Shown piece by piece: positions 39,766-49,202 of a stretch of 55,370 nucleotides of DNA. The translations under genes and the position numbers were made by a program. Every line of letters starts with the position of its first letter. Positions within the stretch are counted from its first letter, which is position 1. Origin of the DNA: Sterolibacterium sp. GTDB lineage: Bacteria; Pseudomonadota; Gammaproteobacteria; Burkholderiales; Rhodocyclaceae. The stretch is from positions 1-55,370 of the forward strand of contig JAHRWT010000088.1 in NCBI GenBank assembly GCA_019105045.1, in the 5' to 3' direction. The notes beneath the pieces were generated by a model. The model did not search any database and had not been told where the DNA came from. It saw nothing but the letters and a program-made list of their open reading frames with translations.

Positions 39766-40566
39766 ATGAATGACCCTGCCTCGCTTGCCCGTCTGCGCCA
39801 TGTGCGCATCGTGCTCTCCCATCCCAGCCACCCGGGCAACATCGGTGCGGCGGCGCGTGCCATGAAAACCATGGGACTGACGCAGCTGACGCTGGTCGCC
39901 CCCAGGCGCTTTCCCGATGACGAAGCCACGGCCCGTGCCTCGGGGGCGGGCGATGTGCTGGCCGAGGCGCGCGTCTGCGCCACACTGGATGAGGCTCTCG
40001 TCGGCACGGTGCTGGTTGCCGGCATGACGGCCCGCCGACGCGACCTGGCCGCGCCCTTTCATTGGGCGCGTGAAGGCGCGGCCGAATTGCTGGCCGGCCT
40101 GCCTGAGGCGACGAATGATCGCGATGTGGCCTTGCTGTTCGGTCATGAAACCTCGGGCCTGTCCAACGAAGAACTGGCCCGCTGTCATCTGGGGATCATG
40201 ATTCCCACCAATCCGGCTTATTCTTCCCTGAACCTGGCCGCTGCCGTGCAGCTGATGTGCTACGAGCTGCGTCTGGCCGCTGCGACGCCAAGCGCGGTTC
40301 CCAATACCTTGCTGCAGCTTGCCGGCAACGAGGAGGTCGAAGGACTCTACAGCCACCTCGAACGTGTTGCCATCTCCACTGGCTTTCTCGATCCTGCCCA
40401 ACCCAAGCGCCTGCTGCCCCGCTTGCGCCGCCTGTTTGCCCGTACCCGTCTGGAATGCGAAGAAGTCAGCATCCTGCGTGGCTTTTTGAGCACCGTGGAG
40501 CAGCCCAAACGGCGAAAATCCCAGCAATCCAGCAAACAAGGACAGACAGAAAATCCGCTGGAATAG
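39766..40566 (+). CDS. trmJ: tRNA (cytidine/uridine-2'-O-)-methyltransferase TrmJ
   Basis: TrmJ is a SPOUT methyltransferase that modifies position 32 of tRNA. I chose the ATG at 39766 (266 aa); the region upstream in the frame is antisense to suhB. Conserved motifs include [16 protein letters not shown] near residue 18, [14 protein letters not shown] near 125 and the knot motif [16 protein letters not shown] near 146. The C-terminal tail is Lys/Gln-rich. trmJ followed by cysE and iscR is a recurring order in betaproteobacteria. Confidence 0.95.
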   Translation: MNDPASLARLRHVRIVLSHPSHPGNIGAAARAMKTMGLTQLTLVAPRRFPDDEATARASGAGDVLAEARVCATLDEALVGTVLVAGMTARRRDLAAPFHWAREGAAELLAGLPEATNDRDVALLFGHETSGLSNEELARCHLGIMIPTNPAYSSLNLAAAVQLMCYELRLAAATPSAVPNTLLQLAGNEEVEGLYSHLERVAISTGFLDPAQPKRLLPRLRRLFARTRLECEEVSILRGFLSTVEQPKRRKSQQSSKQGQTENPLE

Positions 40567-40594
40567 TTGAACAAAGTTGAGGGTTATTTATAAT
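40563..40594 (+). promoter_or_regulatory. cysE promoter with a partial IscR-like match
   Basis: A -35 TTGAAC (40567-40572) and a consensus -10 TATAAT (40589-40594) are 16 bases apart, directly after the trmJ stop and about 23 bases before the likely transcript start to cysE. The overlapping 25 bases at 40563-40587 match 18 positions of the IscR type-1 consensus, with the left half (ATAGTTGA) identical to the iscR operator. The promoter is well supported; IscR control is only a possibility. Confidence 0.6.
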
Positions 40595-40623
40595 TCCCTG
40601 CTTTCTGGCCACGGAGCCCCATC

Positions 40624-41382
40624 ATGTTCAGTCGTCTGCGCGAAGACATCGCCTGCGTCTTCGATCGCGATCCCGCCGCCCGCTCGATCTGGGAAGTGCT
40701 GACTTGCTACCCGGGTTTCCACGCGCTGCAGTGCCATCGTTTCAATCACTGGCTGTGGCGTATCGGTCTGCGCTGGCTGGCGCGCTGGCTGGCGCATTGC
40801 GTGCGCTGGCTGACCGGCATCGAGATCCATCCCGGTGCGGCCATCGGCCGTCGCGTGTTCATCGATCATGGGATGGGTGTGGTGATTGGTGAAACGGCCG
40901 AAATCGGTGATGACTGCACGCTGTATCACGGTGTGACCCTGGGTGGCACTTCCTGGAACAAGGGCAAGCGCCACCCGACTCTGCTGCGTGGCGTGGTGAT
41001 CGGCGCCGGAGCCCAGGTGCTGGGCCCGCTGACCGTGGGCGAAGGCGCGCGCGTCGGCTCGAATGCCGTGGTGGTGCGCGATGTGCCGGCCGGGGCGACG
41101 GCGGTGGGCATTCCGGCGCGCATCATCGAAAGCGGACGCGACCAGGTGCGCGAGGAAAAAGCCGAGAAAATGGGTTTTTCCGCCTATGCCGTGACGCGTG
41201 ATGACGATCCGCTGGCCAAGGCCATCCACGGCTTGCTCGATCATGCCGTGGACACCGATCGCCGTCTTGATCTGTTGCTGACGCATCTGGCACAGGCCGG
41301 GCTGCTCGGCGACGATGCAGCCGATGGTCTGGCCATTGCCGACAAGTTCGATCCGAACCAGTTGGGTCGCATAGTTGACTAA
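40624..41382 (+). CDS. cysE: Serine O-acetyltransferase
   Basis: CysE makes O-acetylserine, the carbon skeleton for cysteine. It is 252 aa, a little shorter than the E. coli enzyme (273 aa), mainly at the N-terminus. The left-handed beta-helix hexapeptide repeats include [19 protein letters not shown] and [15 protein letters not shown], the typical active-site region. It provides cysteine, the sulfur source for the isc genes downstream. The last codons overlap the iscR operator and -35 element. Confidence 0.96.
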   Translation: MFSRLREDIACVFDRDPAARSIWEVLTCYPGFHALQCHRFNHWLWRIGLRWLARWLAHCVRWLTGIEIHPGAAIGRRVFIDHGMGVVIGETAEIGDDCTLYHGVTLGGTSWNKGKRHPTLLRGVVIGAGAQVLGPLTVGEGARVGSNAVVVRDVPAGATAVGIPARIIESGRDQVREEKAEKMGFSAYAVTRDDDPLAKAIHGLLDHAVDTDRRLDLLLTHLAQAGLLGDDAADGLAIADKFDPNQLGRIVD

Positions 41383-41395
41383 GTTACTCGGGAAT
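41371..41395 (+). promoter_or_regulatory. IscR type-1 operator of iscR
   Basis: This 25-base stretch matches 22 positions of the E. coli IscR type-1 consensus (ATASYYGACTRWWWYAGTCRRSTAT, quoted from memory), including the GACT core and the C-G-G-G right arm. It overlaps the iscR -35 element, which fits autorepression by cluster-loaded IscR. Its first 12 bases are also the last codons and stop of cysE. Confidence 0.8.
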
Positions 41396-41403
41396 TGTAG
41401 AGT
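41375..41403 (+). promoter_or_regulatory. iscR promoter, sigma-70 type
   Basis: A -35 TTGACT (41375-41380) and a -10 TAGAGT (41398-41403) are separated by exactly 17 bases. The leader to the iscR ATG is about 80 bases and the ribosome binding site is GAGG. Confidence 0.7.
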
Positions 41404-41488
41404 AACGCCGTTGTGTGATTGCCGGGGAACGCAGATGAGCAGTGGCAGGTGACCCGGCTTCCAGCGTTTACAAGACAGCGAGGCAGAT

Positions 41489-41986
41489 ATGAAACTGACG
41501 ACCAAAGGCCGCTTTGCCGTGACCGCGATGATCGATCTGGCTTTGCGCCAGGGAGAGGGGCCAGTGACGTTGGCGGGCATCAGCGAACGCCAGAAGATTT
41601 CCCTGTCCTATCTGGAGCAGTTGTTCGGCAAGTTGCGCCGGCATTCTCTGGTCAGCAGCGTGCGCGGGCCGGGGGGCGGCTATCGCATGGCCAAGCCGCT
41701 GACCGATGTTTCGGTGGCCGACATCATCCATGCCGTCGATGAGCCGCTGGATGCCACCCAGTGCGGTGGCAAGGCGAACTGTCATGACGACCAACCCTGC
41801 ATGACGCACAATTTGTGGACCACGCTCAACAAACACATGCTGAACTATCTGCGCTCGGTGAGCCTGGCTGATCTGGTCGCCGAGCAGAAACAGCCGCAGC
41901 CGCATCATCATGCCCATAGTCATGCACCGTCCGCCCAGCCGGGCAAGGACAAGGTGCGGCGCACGATTGCCGTGGCGCCGGTTTGA
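41489..41986 (+). CDS. iscR: Fe-S cluster-responsive transcription factor IscR
   Basis: IscR is an Rrf2-family repressor/activator that binds a [2Fe-2S] cluster and controls cluster assembly. The 165-aa protein has the N-terminal winged helix (MKLTTKGRFAVTAMIDLA) and the cluster ligands Cys92, Cys98, Cys104 and His107, identical in spacing to E. coli. The C-terminal tail is rich in His and Gln (residues 135-145), which is not part of the core fold. It leads the isc operon. Confidence 0.97.
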   Translation: MKLTTKGRFAVTAMIDLALRQGEGPVTLAGISERQKISLSYLEQLFGKLRRHSLVSSVRGPGGGYRMAKPLTDVSVADIIHAVDEPLDATQCGGKANCHDDQPCMTHNLWTTLNKHMLNYLRSVSLADLVAEQKQPQPHHHAHSHAPSAQPGKDKVRRTIAVAPV

Positions 41987-42004
41987 AGCGAAAGTCCGAT
42001 CGTC

Positions 42005-43180
42005 ATGCGTGCCCCGGTTTATTTCGACCACAACGCCACCACGCCGCTGGATGCGCGCGTGCTGGCGGCCATGCTGCCGTTCCTGCAGGAACGTTGCGGC
42101 AATGCGTCGAGCCGTCATGACTATGGCCGGCTGGCACGCGCGGCGGTGGATGAAGCGCGCCAACGCGTGGCTGCCGCTGCTGGCGCACACGCAACCGAAG
42201 TCATTTTTACCAGTGGCGGCAGCGAGGCCAACAATCTCTTCATCAAAGGCGCGGCGGCCTGTCTTGAACGTGGGCTGCTGGCGGTTTCTTCCATCGAGCA
42301 TCCCTGCGTGCGCGAGCCGGCGCGTGAATTGCAGCGCCAGGGCTGGCAGATGCATGAAATCGCAGTGACTGCCGACGGTTGCATCGATATGACGGATTAT
42401 GCTGCGTTGCTGCAGTGCCAGCCCCGTCTGGTATCGGTGATGCTGGCCAACAATGAAACCGGCGTGGTGCAGGATATCGAAAAACTCGCCACCCTGGCCG
42501 CGCAACAGCGGCCCGCCGGCTGGTTTCACAGTGATGCGGTACAGGCTTTCGGCAAGTTGCCGGTGAATTTCCGCCAACTCAATGCGGCGGGGGTACATGC
42601 GCTGACACTTTCCGCGCACAAGCTGGCTGGGCCGCAAGGGGCAGGTGCCTTGATCGTCGATAAACGGGTCGAACTGCAACCGTTGATTGCCGGTGGCGGT
42701 CAGGAACGCGGCCTGCGTTCAGGTACCGAGAATGTGGCGGCCATCGTCGGTTTCGGTCATGCCTGTACGCTGCTGGTTGAACGCATGGCCGACATGGCGC
42801 GGCTGGAAAAGCTGCGCCATGTGCTGGAAGCCGGTCTGATCCAGCTGGGCGCCAGAATATTCGGCGCCAGCAATGTGGATGGGCAGGTACGGCGCTTGCC
42901 CAATACTACTTATTTCGCTCTGCCGGACATCGACGGTGAAACCCTGGTCGGCAAGCTGGATCGCGCCGGTTTTGCCGTGGCCAGTGGTGCCGCCTGCTCC
43001 AGCGCCAATCCCGAGCCTTCCCATGTGCTGCAGTCCATGGGTGTGGATCCCGCAGTGGCGCGGGGGGCCGTGCGCGTCAGCCTGGGGCCGGACACCAGCG
43101 CACAGCAGATCACCGATTTCATCGCCGTACTGGGCGATACCGTTAATCAACTGCGACGCCTGACGGCGTTGGCAGGATAG
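42005..43180 (+). CDS. Second cysteine desulfurase, NifS/IscS-like
   Basis: A 391-aa class V aminotransferase inserted between iscR and iscS. It has the PLP lysine Lys206 ([13 protein letters not shown]), the PLP-stacking His in SSIEHP and a catalytic-loop cysteine Cys331 in [16 protein letters not shown], so it looks active. It is clearly diverged from the IscS next door ([10 protein letters not shown] versus [10 protein letters not shown]) and closer in feel to NifS-like proteins, but I cannot place it on a tree. Its start is 18 bases after iscR and its stop 22 bases before iscS, so it belongs to the operon. Confidence 0.88.
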   Translation: MRAPVYFDHNATTPLDARVLAAMLPFLQERCGNASSRHDYGRLARAAVDEARQRVAAAAGAHATEVIFTSGGSEANNLFIKGAAACLERGLLAVSSIEHPCVREPARELQRQGWQMHEIAVTADGCIDMTDYAALLQCQPRLVSVMLANNETGVVQDIEKLATLAAQQRPAGWFHSDAVQAFGKLPVNFRQLNAAGVHALTLSAHKLAGPQGAGALIVDKRVELQPLIAGGGQERGLRSGTENVAAIVGFGHACTLLVERMADMARLEKLRHVLEAGLIQLGARIFGASNVDGQVRRLPNTTYFALPDIDGETLVGKLDRAGFAVASGAACSSANPEPSHVLQSMGVDPAVARGAVRVSLGPDTSAQQITDFIAVLGDTVNQLRRLTALAG

Positions 43181-43202
43181 TTTTTTCGCAGGAGTGACCC
43201 AC

Positions 43203-44414
43203 ATGCTCAAACTTCCGATCTATCTCGATTATTCAGCCACCACTCCCGTGGATCCGCGCGTGGCAGAGAAGATGATTCCCTATCTGGTGGAAAAATTCGG
43301 CAATCCGGCCAGCCGTTCCCATGCCTTTGGCTGGGAAGCCGATGCGGCCGTCGAAGAGGCGCGCGCCCAGGTGGCCGCATTGGTCAATGCCGATCCCAAG
43401 GACATCATCTGGACTTCGGGCGCGACCGAGTCCAACAATCTGGCCCTGAAAGGTGCGGCGCACTTTTATTCGGGCAAGGGCAAGCATCTGATCACCGTAT
43501 CCACCGAGCACAAGGCCGTGCTCGATACCATGCGTGAGCTGGAGCGGCAGGGGTTCGAGGTGACCTATCTCGATCCGGATGAAAACGGTCTGATCAGTGT
43601 TGAGCAATTCACCCAGGCGCTGCGTGATGACACCATTGTGGCTTCGGTGATGGCGGTCAATAACGAGATCGGTGTGATCCAGCCGATCGAGGCCATGGGT
43701 GAAATATGCCGCGAAAGAAAAATCATTTTTCACGTTGATGCTGCGCAGGCCGCCGGCAAAATGCCGATCGATCTGAGCCAGCTCAAGGTCGATCTGATGT
43801 CTTTCAGCGCACACAAGGCCTATGGCCCGAAAGGCATCGGCGCGCTGTATGTACGACGCAAGCCCCGGGTGCGGCTGGAAGCGCAGATGCACGGCGGCGG
43901 CCATGAGCGCGGCCTGCGCTCGGGCACGCTGGCCACTCACCAGATTGTCGGCATGGGCGAGGCTTTCCGCCTGGCCCGTGAAGAAATGGACAGTGAGCTG
44001 GTGCGCATCACGGCCTTGCGCGATAGATTGCTCAAAGGGCTGAGTGAAATCGAGGAAACCTATGTCAATGGCGATCTTGCACAGCGCGTGCCGCACAACC
44101 TCAACATGAGCTTCAACTATGTCGAGGGCGAGTCGATGATCATGGCCATCAAGGATATTGCCGTGTCATCGGGTTCGGCGTGTACTTCGGCCAGCCTGGA
44201 GCCCTCCTATGTACTGCGCGCGCTGGGGCGTTCCGATGAGCTGGCGCACAGCTCGATTCGCTTCACTTTGGGGCGCTTCACCACCGAAGAGGAAGTGGAT
44301 TACACCATCAATCTGCTGCATGGCAAGATAGCCAAGTTGCGCGAGCTCTCGCCACTTTGGGACATGCATCTGGAAGGCATCGACCTGAATACCGTGCAGT
44401 GGGCGGCCCACTGA
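43203..44414 (+). CDS. iscS: Cysteine desulfurase IscS
   Basis: IscS removes sulfur from cysteine and hands it to IscU and other acceptors. I chose the ATG at 43203 (403 aa), with AGGAG eight bases upstream; the in-frame GTG at 43194 is part of that ribosome binding site. PLP lysine Lys205 ([11 protein letters not shown]) and loop cysteine Cys327 ([16 protein letters not shown]) match E. coli within one residue. The C-terminus ([14 protein letters not shown]) needed for IscU contact is intact. Confidence 0.97.
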   Translation: MLKLPIYLDYSATTPVDPRVAEKMIPYLVEKFGNPASRSHAFGWEADAAVEEARAQVAALVNADPKDIIWTSGATESNNLALKGAAHFYSGKGKHLITVSTEHKAVLDTMRELERQGFEVTYLDPDENGLISVEQFTQALRDDTIVASVMAVNNEIGVIQPIEAMGEICRERKIIFHVDAAQAAGKMPIDLSQLKVDLMSFSAHKAYGPKGIGALYVRRKPRVRLEAQMHGGGHERGLRSGTLATHQIVGMGEAFRLAREEMDSELVRITALRDRLLKGLSEIEETYVNGDLAQRVPHNLNMSFNYVEGESMIMAIKDIAVSSGSACTSASLEPSYVLRALGRSDELAHSSIRFTLGRFTTEEEVDYTINLLHGKIAKLRELSPLWDMHLEGIDLNTVQWAAH

Positions 44415-44432
44415 TTTCACAGGAGTTGAAAA

Positions 44433-44816
44433 ATGGCTTATAGCGAAAAAGTTCTCGATCATTACGAAAATCCGCGCAACGTCGGTTCCTTTGGCAAGGA
44501 AGAAGAAGGCGTGGCGACCGGCATGGTCGGTGCCCCGGCCTGCGGTGATGTGATGAAGTTGCAGATCAAGGTCGGCAAGGATGGCGTCATCGAAGACGCC
44601 AAGTTCAAGACCTATGGTTGTGGCTCGGCGATTGCCTCGTCTTCGCTGGTCACCGAGTGGGTCAAGGGCAAGACTCTGGATCAGGCGCTGGACATCAAGA
44701 ATACCCAGATCGCCGAGGAACTGGCTCTGCCGCCGGTGAAGATCCACTGTTCCATTCTGGCCGAGGATGCCATCAAGGCTGCGGTGGCGGATTACAAGCA
44801 GAAGCACGGAGAGTGA
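44433..44816 (+). CDS. iscU: Fe-S cluster scaffold IscU
   Basis: IscU is the scaffold on which [2Fe-2S] clusters are built. The 127-aa protein has the cluster ligands Cys37, Cys63 and Cys106, the conserved Asp39, and the HscA recognition motif LPPVKIHC (99-106). AGGAG precedes the ATG. It follows iscS by 18 bases. Confidence 0.98.
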   Translation: MAYSEKVLDHYENPRNVGSFGKEEEGVATGMVGAPACGDVMKLQIKVGKDGVIEDAKFKTYGCGSAIASSSLVTEWVKGKTLDQALDIKNTQIAEELALPPVKIHCSILAEDAIKAAVADYKQKHGE

Positions 44817-44817
44817 C

Positions 44818-45144
44818 ATGGCGCAGATTACGCTGACCGAAAAGGCCGCGAAGCACGTCAATAATTACATTGCCAAACGTGGCAAAGGCATGGGCATACG
44901 CTTTGGCGTACATACCTCGGGCTGCTCGGGCATGGCCTACAAGCTGGAGTTCGTTGATGAAATGAATCCAGAGGATCAGGTTTTCGAAAGCCACGGCGTG
45001 AAGATACTGATTGATCCCAAAAGCCTGCCGTATGTCGATGGCACCGAGCTGGATTTTGTGCGTGAAGGTCTGAACGAGGGCTTCAAGTTCAACAATCCCA
45101 ACGTCAAGGACGAATGCGGTTGTGGCGAAAGCTTCAACGTCTGA
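44818..45144 (+). CDS. iscA: A-type Fe-S carrier IscA
   Basis: IscA carries iron or clusters to targets. I chose the ATG at 44818 (108 aa), one base after the iscU stop, since [14 protein letters not shown] is the family start; the frame is open further up inside iscU. The three ligand cysteines are Cys36 (SGCSG), Cys100 and Cys102 (CGCGESF). Confidence 0.97.
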   Translation: MAQITLTEKAAKHVNNYIAKRGKGMGIRFGVHTSGCSGMAYKLEFVDEMNPEDQVFESHGVKILIDPKSLPYVDGTELDFVREGLNEGFKFNNPNVKDECGCGESFNV

Positions 45145-45159
45145 GGCCGGTAGTTGCGC

Positions 45160-45678
45160 ATGGATTTCAGCCAGAATCATTTCGCCCTGTTTGGCCTGCC
45201 GCCGCGCTTTGCACTGGATGGCAGCGAACTGGATGCACGTTACCGGGACCTGCAGGCACAGGTGCATCCGGATCGTCACGCCCATCTCGGGGCAGTGGAA
45301 AAGCGATTGGCCATGCAATGGTCAACGCGGGTGAATGAGGCTTACCAGACCTTGCGGCAGCCTCTGGCGCGCGCGGAATACATGCTTGCCGAGGCGGGCA
45401 TCGACGTGCACCAGGAACGTGCCATGTCGACGGAGTTTCTGCTGGCGCAGATGGCGCTGCGTGAAGCCGTTGCCCAGGCGCATAGCGCCAGCGATGATGA
45501 CGAACTTGATCGCTTGCACCGGCAGATCCGCAAGGAAATCACGGCGCAGTACGACACGCTGGCAGAATTGCTTGACCAGGGCAGCTTGACCAAGGCAGCC
45601 GCTCTGTTGCGGCAGCTGATGTTCCAGGAGAAGTTGCTGGCAGAAGTGAATGATGCGCTGGCGGCGCTGGATGCCTGA
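45160..45678 (+). CDS. hscB: Fe-S assembly co-chaperone HscB
   Basis: HscB is the J-domain partner that brings IscU to HscA and stimulates its ATPase. The ATG at 45160 gives 172 aa, and an in-frame TTG two codons earlier is less likely. The HPD motif is at residues 36-38 in the N-terminal J domain. The C-terminal helical bundle (about 90-170) is the IscU-binding part. Confidence 0.95.
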   Translation: MDFSQNHFALFGLPPRFALDGSELDARYRDLQAQVHPDRHAHLGAVEKRLAMQWSTRVNEAYQTLRQPLARAEYMLAEAGIDVHQERAMSTEFLLAQMALREAVAQAHSASDDDELDRLHRQIRKEITAQYDTLAELLDQGSLTKAAALLRQLMFQEKLLAEVNDALAALDA

Positions 45679-45834
45679 AATGTCTGTGTTGCACGCTGCG
45701 CTGACAAAGGTTCGCCACAGCGCAGTCGCAGGCAGTGCCCGCGTCATTGCTGTAGCAAGCCGTTTCCATTTTCATCACTCGCTCCCCTGTCCGGGAGCTT
45801 CGCATAACGAGCCGCCCGGCGGCTGAAGAACGAC
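45679..45834 (+). other. Spacer with inverted repeats between hscB and hscA
   Basis: No gene is seen in these 156 bases. They contain GCTCCC and GGGAGC six bases apart (45781-45798), and right after it AGCCGCC and GGCGGCT nearly touching (45810-45824), ending just before the weak ribosome binding site of hscA. Other isc gene pairs here are 0-40 bases apart, so this is the widest gap in the operon apart from the promoter region. Neither hairpin is followed by a T run. Confidence 0.6.
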
Positions 45835-47697
45835 ATGGCCTTACTTCAGATTGCAGAACCCGGCGCCTCGACCGCCCCTCACGAACATCGTCTTGCTGTC
45901 GGCATCGACCTGGGGACCACCAATTCGCTGGTGGCCACCGTCAGAAGCGGTCTGGCTGCCGTGTTGAGCGATGAACAAGGCCGTTCGCTGCTGCCTTCGG
46001 TGGTGCGTTATGTTGGCCATGGCCAGGTAGAAACGGGCTACGCGGCGCAGGGCAAGAAAGCCAGTGACCCAAAGAACACCGTTGTGTCGGTGAAGCGTTT
46101 CATGGGGCGCGGCGTGCAGGATATCGCCCACGTCGAAAGTATGCCTTACGACTTCGTCGACAGTGCGGGCATGGCGAAACTGCGCACGGTGGATGGCGTC
46201 AAATCGCCCGTCGAGATTTCAGCGGAGATACTCAAGTCCTTGCGTGAGCGTGCTGAAACCGCGCTGGGCGGGCCGCTGGCCGGTGCGGTAATCACCGTGC
46301 CGGCGTATTTCGATGATGCCCAGCGCCAGGCCACCAAGGATGCCGCCCGGCTGGCCGGCATCAATGTGCTGCGCCTGCTCAACGAGCCCACGGCAGCGGC
46401 GATTGCCTACGGTCTGGACAACGCCGCCGAAGGCGTTTATGCCGTGTATGACCTGGGGGGCGGTACATTCGATATTTCCATTCTCAAACTGTCGAAAGGC
46501 ATTTTCGAAGTTTTGGCCAGCGGCGGCGACTCGGCGTTGGGCGGCGATGATTTCGATCATCGCGTGTATTGCTGGATCATCGAGAATGCCCGGCTCGCCC
46601 CGCTGTCGCCATCGGATGCTCGTCTGTTGCAGGCCAGCGCCCGCGAGGCCAAAGAGTATCTGACGACGCAATCCGAGTCGCCGATCAATGTCCGGCTGGG
46701 CAGTGGCGAAGTTGTCGAGCTGCTGCTGACCATGGAAACCTTTACCGAGATCACCCGCAATCTGGTGCAGAAAACCCTCACCGCCACGCGCAAGACCTTG
46801 CGCGATGCCGGCCTGGGGGCGGAAGATGTCAAAGGGGTGGTGATGGTCGGCGGTTCGACGCGTATGCCGCAGATCCAACATGCCGTGGGCGAATTCTTTG
46901 GCCACGAGCCGCTCAATAATCTCGATCCGGACAAGGTCGTGGTGCTGGGCGCGGCCACCCAGGCCAACCTGCTCGCCGGCAACCGCGCACCGGGAGATGA
47001 CTGGCTGCTGCTCGACGTGATTCCGTTGTCGCTGGGGATCGAGATGATGGGAGGTCTGGCCGAAAAAATCATTCCGCGCAATGCCACCTTGCCGATTGCC
47101 CGCGCCCAGGAATTCACCACCTTCAAGGACGGCCAGACGGCGATGGCCCTGCATGTCGTGCAAGGCGAGCGTGAGCTGGTATCCGATTGCCGCTCACTGG
47201 CGCGTTTCGAGTTGCGCGGCATTCCGCCGATGGCAGCCGGTGCGGCACGCATCCGGGTGACTTTTCAGGTCGATGCCGACGGCCTGCTTTCGGTGAGCGC
47301 GCGCGAGCAGACGACAGGCCATGAAGCGCGTATCGAGGTGAAACCTTCCTACGGTCTGAGTGATGACGAAATTACCAACATGCTCAAGGACAGCTTCAAC
47401 CACGCCAAGGATGATGCTTACCGTCGTGTTTTACGCGAGGCCCAGGTCGAAGCGCAGCGCCTGATCGAAGCGACGCAGAGCGCACTGGCTGAGGATGCCG
47501 ATTTGTTGTCCACCCTGGAACGCGCTCATATCGACAGCAGTCTGGCCCGTCTGCAGTCTGTCCTGATCGGCGATGATCGACGGGTGATTGATGACGCCAT
47601 GAAAATACTTTCCCAGGCGACGGCCGATTTTGCCGCGCGACGCATGAATCGCAGCGTGCAGCGTGCGCTGGCTGGCCGAAAAGTCGCTGAAATCTGA
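45835..47697 (+). CDS. hscA: Fe-S assembly chaperone HscA
   Basis: HscA is a specialised Hsp70 that helps move clusters from IscU to acceptor proteins. The 620-aa protein has the nucleotide-binding motifs [10 protein letters not shown] near residue 23 and [10 protein letters not shown] near 205, the linker [10 protein letters not shown] and a substrate-binding domain. Its length and ERDRP-lacking linker fit HscA rather than DnaK, as does the isc context. Confidence 0.96.
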   Translation: MALLQIAEPGASTAPHEHRLAVGIDLGTTNSLVATVRSGLAAVLSDEQGRSLLPSVVRYVGHGQVETGYAAQGKKASDPKNTVVSVKRFMGRGVQDIAHVESMPYDFVDSAGMAKLRTVDGVKSPVEISAEILKSLRERAETALGGPLAGAVITVPAYFDDAQRQATKDAARLAGINVLRLLNEPTAAAIAYGLDNAAEGVYAVYDLGGGTFDISILKLSKGIFEVLASGGDSALGGDDFDHRVYCWIIENARLAPLSPSDARLLQASAREAKEYLTTQSESPINVRLGSGEVVELLLTMETFTEITRNLVQKTLTATRKTLRDAGLGAEDVKGVVMVGGSTRMPQIQHAVGEFFGHEPLNNLDPDKVVVLGAATQANLLAGNRAPGDDWLLLDVIPLSLGIEMMGGLAEKIIPRNATLPIARAQEFTTFKDGQTAMALHVVQGERELVSDCRSLARFELRGIPPMAAGAARIRVTFQVDADGLLSVSAREQTTGHEARIEVKPSYGLSDDEITNMLKDSFNHAKDDAYRRVLREAQVEAQRLIEATQSALAEDADLLSTLERAHIDSSLARLQSVLIGDDRRVIDDAMKILSQATADFAARRMNRSVQRALAGRKVAEI

Positions 47698-47733
47698 AAT
47701 CTGAAATCTGCAATCAGGAATACTGGAGCTGCC

Positions 47734-48078
47734 ATGACCCGCATTGTCGTTCTGCCTCACGTCGAGCTGTGTCCGGAAGGTGCGGTCATCGAGGCTGAGC
47801 CCGGCGCGAATATCTGCCAATCTCTGCTGGATAACGGCATCGAGATCGAACATGCCTGTGAGCTGTCCTGCGCCTGTACTACCTGCCATGTCATCGTACG
47901 CGAAGGTTTCGATGATCTGCAGCCGGCCGAGGATGACGAGGAAGACCTGCTCGACAAGGCCTGGGGGCTGGAGCCGAATTCGCGGCTGTCCTGCCAGGCC
48001 ATCGTCACCGATACCCCGCTGGTGGTGGAGATTCCGCGCTACACCATCAACATGGTCAGCGAAGGAAAAAGAAAATGA
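47734..48078 (+). CDS. fdx: [2Fe-2S] ferredoxin of the ISC system
   Basis: This adrenodoxin-type ferredoxin supplies electrons for cluster assembly. The 114-aa protein has ligands Cys42, Cys48, Cys51 and Cys87, the same numbers as E. coli Fdx, plus Cys46. The end EIPRYTINMVSE is family-typical. GGAG precedes the ATG, and the stop overlaps the iscX start by 4 bases. Confidence 0.97.
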   Translation: MTRIVVLPHVELCPEGAVIEAEPGANICQSLLDNGIEIEHACELSCACTTCHVIVREGFDDLQPAEDDEEDLLDKAWGLEPNSRLSCQAIVTDTPLVVEIPRYTINMVSEGKRK

Positions 48079-48269
48079 AATGGACGGATAGCCTGGACAT
48101 CGCCATCGAACTGGCCGAACGCCATCCTGATGTCGATCCGAGGACAATCAACTTTGTCGATCTGATGCGCTGGACGCTGGCGCTGCCTGAGTTTGCCGAC
48201 GACGAAAAACGTTGCGGCGAACGCATCCTCGAAGCCATCCAGATGGCCTGGATCGAGGAAGTGCAGTAA
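48075..48269 (+). CDS. iscX: Fe-S assembly regulator IscX
   Basis: IscX is a small acidic protein that binds IscS and iron and tunes desulfurase activity. The 64-aa protein begins MKWTDSLDIAIELAE and contains the PRTINFVDLMRW block typical of the family. It overlaps fdx by 4 bases. Confidence 0.95.
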   Translation: MKWTDSLDIAIELAERHPDVDPRTINFVDLMRWTLALPEFADDEKRCGERILEAIQMAWIEEVQ

Positions 48270-48300
48270 GTCGCTGAATCAGTGAGTCTGTATCGCTGCC

Positions 48301-49080
48301 GTGCTGATCGACACCCACTGCCATCTCGACGCCGTCGAATTCGATGATGATCGCGACGAACGCGTGGCCGCTGCACAGCGGGCCGGCGTCGCGCACATTA
48401 TCGTTCCTGCCGTCGAGCGTGCCAATTTTGCGGCGGTGACCAGCGTCTGTCGCAGCGCCCCTGCTTGCCGGGCAGCTTACGGCATTCATCCTTTATATGT
48501 TGCTCGGGCGCAGCCGGATGATCTTGAGGTTTTACGCGCCACCTTGCAGCGCGAGCCAGCCGTGGCCATCGGTGAGATCGGGCTGGATTTTTTCGTTACG
48601 CCTCTTTCATCAGAGGACAAAGCCCGGCAGGAACACTGGTTCATCGAGCAATTGAAACTGGCTCGCGAATTCGATCTGCCGGTGCTGTTGCACGTGCGCC
48701 GGGCCGTCGATGCCGTTCTCCAGCAACTGCGGCGCTATCCCGTCCGCGGCGGCATCGCCCATGCCTTCAATGGCAGTCGTCAGCAAGCCGATGAATTCAT
48801 CAAACTGGGTTTCAAATTGGGCTTTGGCGGCGCCATGACTTTTCCCCGCGCCCAGCGCATCCGCGCCCTGGCCAGCCAGCTTCCCCTGTCTGCCATCGTG
48901 CTGGAAACCGACGCTCCCGACATGGCCCCTGCCTGGCTGGCGAGCGGGCAGCGCAATACCCCCCAGGAACTGGCGCGCATCGCCGAGGTATTGGCTGAAT
49001 TACGCGGTGCGAGGATGAAGGAAGTGGCTCAAGCCACAACCGAAAATGCGCGAAATGCCTTACCGGCGTTGTTGGCCTGA
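48301..49080 (+). CDS. TatD family metal-dependent hydrolase
   Basis: A 259-aa TIM-barrel hydrolase of the TatD family; members act as 3'-5' DNA exonucleases. Metal-site motifs are HCH (5-7), the Glu of GEIGLDFF near 97, the His of LLHVRRA, HAFNGS near 158 and LETDAPDM near 205. The start is a GTG at 48301, because VLIDTHCHLD is the conserved beginning. It follows iscX by 31 bases and may be cotranscribed with the isc operon. Which TatD paralog this is (TatD, YcfH, YjjV) cannot be settled by eye. Confidence 0.9.
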   Translation: MLIDTHCHLDAVEFDDDRDERVAAAQRAGVAHIIVPAVERANFAAVTSVCRSAPACRAAYGIHPLYVARAQPDDLEVLRATLQREPAVAIGEIGLDFFVTPLSSEDKARQEHWFIEQLKLAREFDLPVLLHVRRAVDAVLQQLRRYPVRGGIAHAFNGSRQQADEFIKLGFKLGFGGAMTFPRAQRIRALASQLPLSAIVLETDAPDMAPAWLASGQRNTPQELARIAEVLAELRGARMKEVAQATTENARNALPALLA

Positions 49081-49202
49081 GAAAGCCCTGCATCGATCTT
49101 CGCTGTGAACAAAGCCGGTTTCACCTGTCATCTTGCGATTGACCCTGTATATCCACCTGTTGATACTGGGAGCGTTTATTTTCGCGAGCGAAAGGAGCCG
49201 AT

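Noticed and set aside
41468-42679. 403-codon minus-strand frame opposite iscR and the first desulfurase
   Set aside because: It is antisense to two real genes and has no family resemblance.
42005-44414. The tandem desulfurase genes as a recent duplication or misassembly
   Set aside because: The two proteins differ widely along their whole length and both are intact, so they are long-separated paralogs.
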